A stretch of 28,165 nt of DNA from Myxococcales bacterium. Its GTDB lineage: Bacteria; Myxococcota_A; Bradymonadia; Bradymonadales; Bradymonadaceae. The stretch covers positions 1 through 28,165 of the forward strand of contig SKMT01000149.1 of NCBI GenBank assembly GCA_007120915.1, given 5' to 3'. Below, in pieces: positions 19,480 through 25,743 of the stretch. How positions within the stretch are numbered: the stretch's first letter is position 1; the number at the start of each line of letters is the position of its first letter. The notes beneath the pieces are model-generated. The model made no database searches and was not told where the DNA came from. It saw nothing but the letters and a program-made list of their open reading frames with translations. The position numbers and the translations under genes were made by a program.

Positions 19480-20640
19480 TCAACCGTCGTCGCTGGCAAT
19501 ACTGCCGTCGACCTGGACCACGTCGCCGCCATCTCCGAAACCGCGGTACTGCCAGGTGGGCTCATCCGTGGTCGTCGCCTCCTCAACGGCCTGCTCGACG
19601 AGATCGTGCTGGGGCGACAACGCGCAGACCGGGTCGGTGTTGGCGGCATCGCCGGTCAGCGCAAACGCCTGGCAGCGGCACCCGCCCCAGTCCTTTGTCT
19701 TCTCCGGGCAGCTTTTGCAGGGCTCGGGCATCCAGTCGACACCGCGGAACCGCTCAAACGCCTCGCCGTCGAACCAGATCTCGTCGAGGGGACGGTCCCG
19801 CACGTTGTCGAACGTCAACTCCGGGATGCTGTCAGCGCCGTGGCACGGAAGCACTCGCCCGTCGGGCGACACCGCCAGAAACTGCCGTCCCCACCCGCCC
19901 ATACAGGCTTTGGGCCGGATGGCGTGATAGTCGGGCACCACGTAGTCGATGGCCATCGTCCCGTCGAGCCGCTGCCGGTATTGCTCCACCAGCCTGGTCG
20001 CCTCGTCGAGCTGGTCGCGCGTCGGCAGCAGAGCGTCACGGTTTTTCAGCGCCCAGCCCTGATACTGGGCGTGCGCAACCTCCATGCGGTCTGCGCCAAC
20101 AGAGACCGCCAACTGAATCATCTCCTCCAGGTGATGTAGATTCTGCCGATGGACCACGGCGTTGATCGTCAGCCTCAACCCGGCGTCGCCGATCCAGGCC
20201 GCCGCGGCCATCTTGCGAAGGTGCGCCCCGTCGAACCCACCGATGTGGTCGGCCAGCTCAGCGTCGCTGTCCTCGATGCTCAACTGCACATGGTCCAGCC
20301 CGATCTCTGCGAAGCGATGTACCTGCGCCTCATCCAGAAGCGTCCCGGAGGTGATCAGGTTGGTGTACAGCCCGGCCTGTCGCGCCGCCTCCACCAGCTC
20401 ATTCAGATCCTGGCGAACCGTCGGCTCTCCTCCGGACAGATGGACATGAATCACGCCCAGATCGGCGGCCTGCTCAAACACCTGCGCCCACTGCTCGGTG
20501 GTCAACTCCGCATTCTTGCGCACCAGCTCCAGCGGATTGGAGCAGTACACACAGCGTTGAGGGCACCGGTGTGTCAACTCTGCGAGCAGCCCCAGGGGGC
20601 GGGGCGGCTGGGAGGCGGACGATTGTTGGTCGGTGGTCAT
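19480..20640 (-). CDS. pqqE: PqqE, radical SAM/SPASM peptide cyclase of PQQ biosynthesis
   Basis: 386 residues, the usual PqqE length. The radical SAM cluster motif CPQRCVYC (Cys26, 30, 33) sits inside the PqqE-type start LAELTHRCPQRCVYCSNPLEL; GGEP is at residues 70-73. The C-terminal SPASM region has Cys246, 266, 308, 311, 321, 323 and 339, including the signature GGCRCQAFALTGDAANTDPVC, for two auxiliary iron-sulfur clusters. PqqE joins the Glu and Tyr side chains of the PqqA peptide, with PqqD as chaperone. No pqqA, B, C or D is in the window, so they must lie elsewhere or be absent. Start at the ATG at 20640, since the frame upstream lacks family features and overlaps the divergent gene. 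No clear ribosome site is seen. It is first in a likely operon with the nitrilase-like and Smr genes. Confidence 0.9.
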   Translation of the reverse strand: MTTDQQSSASQPPRPLGLLAELTHRCPQRCVYCSNPLELVRKNAELTTEQWAQVFEQAADLGVIHVHLSGGEPTVRQDLNELVEAARQAGLYTNLITSGTLLDEAQVHRFAEIGLDHVQLSIEDSDAELADHIGGFDGAHLRKMAAAAWIGDAGLRLTINAVVHRQNLHHLEEMIQLAVSVGADRMEVAHAQYQGWALKNRDALLPTRDQLDEATRLVEQYRQRLDGTMAIDYVVPDYHAIRPKACMGGWGRQFLAVSPDGRVLPCHGADSIPELTFDNVRDRPLDEIWFDGEAFERFRGVDWMPEPCKSCPEKTKDWGGCRCQAFALTGDAANTDPVCALSPQHDLVEQAVEEATTTDEPTWQYRGFGDGGDVVQVDGSIASDDG

Positions 20641-20796
20641 CGGTATGGTCGAAGCCTGGAGACGACAGCAGAAGCCAACGGCGTTCACGCTAACGGACAA
20701 CGCGACGAGATGCACGGTTTTGCTCGCCCGACGATGTGCGCACATTCGGGCTGTTCGACAGACCATCCTGCTTCGCTTTCTTGCCCGGGAGCTATC
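20641..20796. promoter_or_regulatory. Divergent promoter region between pqqE and the Gfo/Idh/MocA gene
   Basis: 156 bp separate two divergent start codons, so both promoters must lie here unless they reach into the genes. I saw no strong palindrome. A PqqA-type small peptide (Glu-x3-Tyr) was sought on both strands and not found. Confidence 0.5.
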
Positions 20797-21930
20797 ATGC
20801 CCGAAACCAAGGACACCCCGATCCGCTACGCCGTCGTGGGACTGGGTCACATCGCCCAGGTCGCCGTGTTGCCGGCGTTTTTCAACGCCGAAAACTCCAC
20901 GCTCACCGCCCTGGTCTCCAGCGACGAGGTCAAACTCGCCAAACTGGGCGCACGCTACGAGGTGGGAAGCCGTCACCGCTACCGCTACGAAGACTACGAC
21001 AAGCTGCTCGAAGACGACCTGGTCGACGCGGTCTACATCGCCCTTCCCAACCACCTGCACCACGACTACGTAACCCGCAGCGCCGAAGCCGGCCTGCACG
21101 TGTTGTGCGAAAAGCCCCTGGGTGTGACCGCCGAAGAATGCCAGGAGATGGTCGAAGTCTGCGAAGAAAACGACGTGCAACTGATGACCGCCTATCGGCT
21201 GCACTTCGAGGAGGCCAACCTGGAGGCCATCAACACTGCCCGAAGAGGCGACATCGGCGAGCCCCGGTTTGTGCAGGCGTCGTTCAGCCAGAACGTCAAA
21301 CCCGGCGACATTCGCCTCGAACCACTCGAAAAGGGCGGGGGCACCATCTACGACATGGGCATCTACTGCATCAACGCCGCCCGCTATCTGTTCGGCGACG
21401 ACCCCACCGAAGTAGTCGCCTTCTCCGAGAGCAAAACCGGCGACGAGCGATTCTCCGACTGCGACGAGATGACCACCGCAATCCTCAGGTTTCCCAGAAA
21501 CCGCATCGCCTCCTTTACCACCAGCTTCGGCGCCTGGGAGACCTCCACCTATCGACTCGTCGGCACGCAGGGCGAAATCGTACTCGACCCCGCCTTCGGA
21601 TATGCCACCAACCTGGCCTACGAGCTACACGCCGGCGACAAAAGCGCAGGCCGCACTCTCGAAAAACGCGACCAGTTCGCCCCGGAGTTGATCTATTTCT
21701 CCGAATGCATCCGCCGCAACTCCCACCCCGAACCGGACGGGTACGAAGGCTGGGGCGACGTCCAGATCATCGAGGCGATCTACGAGTCCGCAGCCACCGG
21801 ACAACCCGTCCAACTCGATGTGGTCGAACCGCCCAAACGCCCCGACGTCAACCAGATCATCACCCGTCCCGGATTCGGCAAGCCCGATGAGATCGGCGCC
21901 TCGGGGCCGAAGGACTGGGACGGTCAGTGA
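20797..21930 (+). CDS. Gfo/Idh/MocA-family NAD(P)-dependent sugar oxidoreductase
   Basis: 377 residues. The N-terminal Rossmann motif is YAVVGLGHIAQ (residues 11-21), followed by the family's EKP motif (CEKPLGV, residues 104-110). The C-terminal half has GGGTIYDMGIYCINAARYLFG, the conserved substrate-side segment closest to glucose-fructose oxidoreductase and related sugar dehydrogenases. There is no signal peptide, so it should be cytoplasmic, unlike the periplasmic Zymomonas enzyme. The ATG at 20797 has a GGGAG ribosome site; the frame is open further upstream but overlaps pqqE there. The true sugar substrate is unknown; a role in making a nucleotide sugar or glycan precursor would fit the following genes. 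Confidence 0.9.
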   Translation: MPETKDTPIRYAVVGLGHIAQVAVLPAFFNAENSTLTALVSSDEVKLAKLGARYEVGSRHRYRYEDYDKLLEDDLVDAVYIALPNHLHHDYVTRSAEAGLHVLCEKPLGVTAEECQEMVEVCEENDVQLMTAYRLHFEEANLEAINTARRGDIGEPRFVQASFSQNVKPGDIRLEPLEKGGGTIYDMGIYCINAARYLFGDDPTEVVAFSESKTGDERFSDCDEMTTAILRFPRNRIASFTTSFGAWETSTYRLVGTQGEIVLDPAFGYATNLAYELHAGDKSAGRTLEKRDQFAPELIYFSECIRRNSHPEPDGYEGWGDVQIIEAIYESAATGQPVQLDVVEPPKRPDVNQIITRPGFGKPDEIGASGPKDWDGQ

Positions 21931-22007
21931 CCCTGACGACCACCCGTGATTGGCTCAGCAACGGTCGAGCTGCGTTTGTGGTTTAAGCGGTAGTTTGGAC
22001 CGCCGAC

Positions 22008-22116
22008 GTCGTGGGTCTTACGTCGTGGGGCTTGGTACCGGTGATGGTGGTTTCGACCCTCATTAGGTCGGCGAAACGGACCCAAGACCCGAGACACAAG
22101 ACCCACGACTCTACTC
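22008..22116. terminator. Inverted heptanucleotide arrays around a hairpin, between convergent genes
   Basis: Four units (GTCGTGG, GTCTTAC, GTCGTGG, GGCTTGG) at 22008-22035 face five units of the complementary type (CCAAGAC, CCGAGAC, ACAAGAC, CCACGAC, TCTACTC) at 22082-22116, so the arms can pair over about 28 bp. Within is a smaller inverted repeat, GTTTCG-ACC (22050-22058) against GGTCGGCGAAAC (22066-22077). It lies in the 258-bp gap between the oxidoreductase and the convergent sugar transferase. The rest of that gap has no gene; a 9-bp direct repeat TCGAAGTTA is at 22127 and 22156. A role as bidirectional 3'-end element is inferred. Confidence 0.6.
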
Positions 22117-22188
22117 GGCGATGCTCTCGAAGTTATGGAGATTCATGCAAAATTGTCGAAGTTAGGTGCTTAAACGAGCACAGATTCA

Positions 22189-22800
22189 CTAGTGGCCCTG
22201 CCGCGGCGTTGTCCCCCGAAACCTGGGCATCGTCGCGTGGCCTTCGCTGCTGATGCCGTCGCGGCGGATGACCTTCCAGAGGGTGCGAAACAAGATTTTG
22301 ATGTCCAGCCACAGGCTGTGGTTGTCCACATACCACACGTCGAGCTCGAACTTTTCGTCCCAACTCAATTCGTTGCGCCCGCTGACCTGGGCCAGCCCCG
22401 TAATCCCGGGGCGCACCTCGTGGCGGCGGGCCTGAAATTCGTCGTACCGCGGCAGATACTCCATCAGAAGCGGGCGGGGGCCCACCAGGCTCATCTCCCC
22501 TTTGAGCACGTTGAACAGCTCCGGCAACTCGTCGATGGACGTGGACCTGAGCAGCTTTCCAATCCGCGTCAGACGCTGCTCGTCCGGCAGCAGTTGGCCG
22601 TCGGGGCCGTGTTCGTCGGACATGGTGCGAAACTTGTAGATTGTAAACGGCTCTTCATCCATCCCGGGGCGGGTCTGCCGAAACAGCACCGGCGAACCCA
22701 ACGTCAGACGCACACCGGCGGCCGCAGCCAAAAGAATCGGCGAAATCGCCACGATGCCCGCGGCAGATGCGACGATGTCGAACAGGCGTTTGGTGGTCAT
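22189..22800 (-). CDS. Small polyprenyl-phosphate sugar-1-phosphate transferase (PglC/WcaJ-type)
   Basis: 203 residues, the size of the minimal monotopic phosphoglycosyl transferases. It begins KRLFDIVASAAGIVAISPIL, a re-entrant hydrophobic helix, then LFRQTRPGMDEEPFTIYKFRTM and STSIDELPELFNVLKGEMSLVGPRPL, which carries the catalytic Asp-Glu pair, and ends with RPGITGLAQVSGRNELSW. Such enzymes start lipid-linked glycan assembly at the inner membrane by moving a sugar phosphate from a nucleotide sugar to undecaprenyl phosphate. It is divergent from the asparagine synthetase gene. The sugar is not predictable. Confidence 0.94.
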   Translation of the reverse strand: MTTKRLFDIVASAAGIVAISPILLAAAAGVRLTLGSPVLFRQTRPGMDEEPFTIYKFRTMSDEHGPDGQLLPDEQRLTRIGKLLRSTSIDELPELFNVLKGEMSLVGPRPLLMEYLPRYDEFQARRHEVRPGITGLAQVSGRNELSWDEKFELDVWYVDNHSLWLDIKILFRTLWKVIRRDGISSEGHATMPRFRGTTPRQGH

Positions 22801-22980
22801 GGGACTCTTCTGGTCTGCAAGGGGCCGGTCGAATTATCTCCTCCCTTCTAAACATCCGCGGCGTCTACGAGGTTTCAACCCACCGATTTCTGGCCAACCA
22901 CCAATCCGCACGAACATTTAAACCATCCCCCATCAACCAGGAGCTACCACCTTCGACTCCCGACCAACGACGGTCGATCT
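22801..22980. promoter_or_regulatory. Divergent promoter region between sugar transferase and asnB
   Basis: 180 bp between divergent start codons with no gene visible. An AGGAG at 22939-22943 is about 38 bases before the asnB ATG, too far for a ribosome site. Degenerate CCA-rich stretches resemble the window's heptanucleotide families but do not form a clean array. Confidence 0.45.
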
Positions 22981-24918
22981 ATGTGCGGAATTACCGGATT
23001 CTGGAACATCAACGCCCGCCCCACCGACCTCGAAGCCATCGAGGCGATGGCCGACGCCCTCACCCATCGCGGGCCCGACGCCCGCGGGGTGTTCACCGAC
23101 GCCGAAGCGGGCCTGGCGATGGGCCACCGCCGCCTGTCGATCATCGATCTCTCCGAGCATGGCGCTCAGCCGATGAAGTCGGCCTGCGGCCGGTTCGTGG
23201 TGGTCTACAACGGCGAGATCTACAACTTCCGGCAGCTTCGCCGTCAACTCCGGTCCAGGCGCCCGGACCTGACGTTTCGCGGCGACTCCGACACGGAAGT
23301 GCTCCTGGAGGCCATCGCCACCTTCGGCGTCGACGACGCCGTCGAGAAGACCAACGGAATGTTCGCCTTCGCGCTGTGGGATCGCAGACGCCGACAGTTG
23401 ACCCTCGGTCGCGACCGGCTGGGCATCAAACCGCTGTACTACGGGCGCGTCGGATCTGCGCTGATGTTCGGATCTGAACTGAAATCTCTGAGGGCCCATC
23501 CCCGCTTTGACGCCGACGTCGACCGCCAGGCGCTCGCCGATCTGCTTCGGCTCAACTCCATTCCCGCCCCTCGCAGCATCTACCGGGGAATCAGCAAGCT
23601 CGAACCGGGCATGCTGGTCAGCTTCGACGCTCCCGACCGACGGGGTCGACTGCGCGACTACTGGTCTGCCCGTGCTGCAGCCGAACAGGGGATATCCACC
23701 CGCTTCCGGGGCACACCTGCCGAGGCCGTCGACGCACTGGAACAGCGGCTTGTTGAAGCAGTTGAAGCCCGGATGATCTCCGATGTGCCCCTGGGTGCAT
23801 TTCTGTCGGGCGGGGTCGACTCGTCGACGGTGGTGGCGTTGATGCAGCAGATATCGGCGCGCCCGGTCAAAACGTTCTCCATCGGATTTCACAACGACGA
23901 CTACAACGAGGCGACCCACGCCGCCGCCGTCGCCGCACATCTGGGCACCGACCACACCGAGCAGTACGTCACCCCCGATGACGCCATGGAGGTCATCCCC
24001 GAGCTTCCACGGCTCTACGACGAACCCTTCGCCGACTCCTCGCAGATCCCGACCCATCTGGTCAGCCAGATCGCTCGCCGCGATGTGACCGTGGCCCTTT
24101 CAGGCGACGGCGGCGACGAGCTGTTCGCCGGGTACAACCGGCATCTGTGGGCACCGCGGATCTGGCGGATGGTCAGCCCCGTTCCGGCGATGGTGCGCCT
24201 GGCGGTGGCCAACCTGTTGACTCGGCCGGACCCGGCGCAGGTCAACGCCATGTATCATCGCGTCGAAGCGGCGCTTCCCCGCCCGCTGCGCGTGCGCGTA
24301 CCCGCAGAAAAACTGCAGAAGCTCGCCGGGATGCTGGCGGTGTCGGGCATCGACGATATCTACGCGAGGCTGCGGGCGCACTGGCCGGATCCTACCGCAG
24401 TGATCCAGCGACTGCCTCGCTACCGGCCCACTGTTCATCGGGTGCCCCAACGCGCCGGGTTCGCCGAACGGATGATGTTCCGCGATCTGGTGGGCTATCT
24501 GCCCGATGACATTCTCACCAAGGTCGACCGCGCTTCCATGGGCGTGTCGCTCGAAGCACGGGTGCCACTTCTGGATCACCGCGTCGTCGAGTTCGCCTGG
24601 CGGCTGCCCATGGAGTTCAAAATTCGCGACGGCCAGTCCAAGTGGGTGCTTCGACAACTGCTGTACCGGCGGGTGCCCCGCCAGCTTATCGAGCGGCCCA
24701 AAATGGGCTTTGGCATCCCGCTTGGCGACTGGTTTCGCACCAGCCTGCGCGACTGGGTGGAGGCACTGCTGGATCCGCACCGACTTCGTCGCGAGGGCTT
24801 TTTCCGAGTCCAGCCGATCCGGCGCATGTGGAACGAGCATCTCGAAGGACAGGCCAACCACCAGCACGAGCTGTGGAACGTGCTGGCATTTCAGGCCTGG
24901 TGGCAACAACACAAGTAG
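22981..24918 (+). CDS. asnB: Glutamine-hydrolysing asparagine synthetase (AsnB-like)
   Basis: 645 residues. The start MCGITGFW leaves Cys2 as the glutaminase nucleophile, which fixes the start codon at 22981. The N-terminal Ntn domain includes LTHRGPDARG, MGHRRLSIIDLS and VVYNGEIYNFR; the synthetase domain has the ATP pyrophosphate loop SGGVDSS at residues 276-282 and SGDGGDELFAGYNRH near 380. It makes asparagine from aspartate, ATP and glutamine, or in surface-polysaccharide loci may amidate another carboxylate. No good ribosome site is seen close to the ATG. It is followed 15 bp later by a P-loop NTPase gene, suggesting one transcript, and lies divergent to a glycan-initiating transferase. 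Confidence 0.94.
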   Translation: MCGITGFWNINARPTDLEAIEAMADALTHRGPDARGVFTDAEAGLAMGHRRLSIIDLSEHGAQPMKSACGRFVVVYNGEIYNFRQLRRQLRSRRPDLTFRGDSDTEVLLEAIATFGVDDAVEKTNGMFAFALWDRRRRQLTLGRDRLGIKPLYYGRVGSALMFGSELKSLRAHPRFDADVDRQALADLLRLNSIPAPRSIYRGISKLEPGMLVSFDAPDRRGRLRDYWSARAAAEQGISTRFRGTPAEAVDALEQRLVEAVEARMISDVPLGAFLSGGVDSSTVVALMQQISARPVKTFSIGFHNDDYNEATHAAAVAAHLGTDHTEQYVTPDDAMEVIPELPRLYDEPFADSSQIPTHLVSQIARRDVTVALSGDGGDELFAGYNRHLWAPRIWRMVSPVPAMVRLAVANLLTRPDPAQVNAMYHRVEAALPRPLRVRVPAEKLQKLAGMLAVSGIDDIYARLRAHWPDPTAVIQRLPRYRPTVHRVPQRAGFAERMMFRDLVGYLPDDILTKVDRASMGVSLEARVPLLDHRVVEFAWRLPMEFKIRDGQSKWVLRQLLYRRVPRQLIERPKMGFGIPLGDWFRTSLRDWVEALLDPHRLRREGFFRVQPIRRMWNEHLEGQANHQHELWNVLAFQAWWQQHK

Positions 24919-24933
24919 AAGCGGGGGCAGAAG

Positions 24934-25740
24934 ATGCAACGCGTCGAATTCGTAGGACCCCATGGCGTGGGAAAATCGACGGTTTTCAACCAACTGCTCA
25001 AACGGCGCCCCAGACCAGCGCCCTGGCTGACCTACTACGAAGCGCGGCGAAAGGCGGCGACCGACCAGTTGTTCGACAACGCTTCGGCGAAAAACCTCCT
25101 CAAAGCGGCCACCTGCCGAATTCCCGGATTAGGCGACATCTTCGCCGACGCCTACATCCGCCACCAGGCCGAACGAAGGTTCGTCGAAGATGCCGATTCC
25201 CCATATCACCAGTTCTTCAACCATTGCCTCCGGCAGATCATGACTGCCACGTCTGGCCACGGGCCACATCGACACCAAAGAGAGTGTCTCCCTCATCTGA
25301 GGCCAGCCCATTCGCTAAACCTCGCCTGGTTGTTCAGCAAGCTGAAATATCTGCAGTTTCTGGAGCCCATGGACATCACCGTCGTCCTGGACGAAAGCAT
25401 CACTCACTGCGCGGTGGGTCTGATCAATGAACGCAGCACCGTCGCAGAACCACGAGAGTGCTTTCGCCCCCTGCCCCCACCCCACAAACTGGTGCATTTG
25501 AGCGCCCCCGTCGACGAGATCCTCGACCGGCTCATGCGTCGCAGCAGAGACGAAACCTCACCGCGCCACCTCGATTTGAACCAACAGCAGTTGCGCGACA
25601 AGACCCGCCGCATCAGCCGGCTGACCGAAATCGCGGTCTCCACACTTCAGTGGGCCGGCGCCGATGTACTTCAACTGGATGCCATGGAACCGATCGAAGA
25701 GAATGTCCGGCGCGTCGAGGCGTTCCTCCACACCGACTAA
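24934..25740 (+). CDS. P-loop NTPase, kinase-like, unknown substrate
   Basis: 268 residues. The Walker A motif GPHGVGKST is at residues 8-16 right after the first strand, and a likely Walker B strand ends in ITVVLDES at about 150. A C-terminal segment with LVHLSAPVDEILDRLMRRSR resembles the lid region of small nucleoside or thymidylate-type kinases. The middle (about residues 104-126) is unusually His/Pro/Arg-rich. No transmembrane segment is present. Its coupling to asnB (15-bp gap) and nearness to the glycan transferase suggest a job in surface polymer metabolism, but I do not recognise a named family. Its stop is only three bases from the stop of the convergent PUFA-synthase gene. Confidence 0.75.
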   Translation: MQRVEFVGPHGVGKSTVFNQLLKRRPRPAPWLTYYEARRKAATDQLFDNASAKNLLKAATCRIPGLGDIFADAYIRHQAERRFVEDADSPYHQFFNHCLRQIMTATSGHGPHRHQRECLPHLRPAHSLNLAWLFSKLKYLQFLEPMDITVVLDESITHCAVGLINERSTVAEPRECFRPLPPPHKLVHLSAPVDEILDRLMRRSRDETSPRHLDLNQQQLRDKTRRISRLTEIAVSTLQWAGADVLQLDAMEPIEENVRRVEAFLHTD

Positions 25741-25743
25741 GCC

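Noticed and set aside
20641..20796. A PqqA-like peptide gene next to pqqE
   Set aside because: No short frame on either strand contains the required Glu-x3-Tyr motif.
25205..25320. Possible frameshift in the P-loop NTPase, because of a His/Pro/Arg-rich stretch
   Set aside because: Other frames meet stop codons at once, and the frame on both sides is the same and plausible, so the odd composition alone is not enough.
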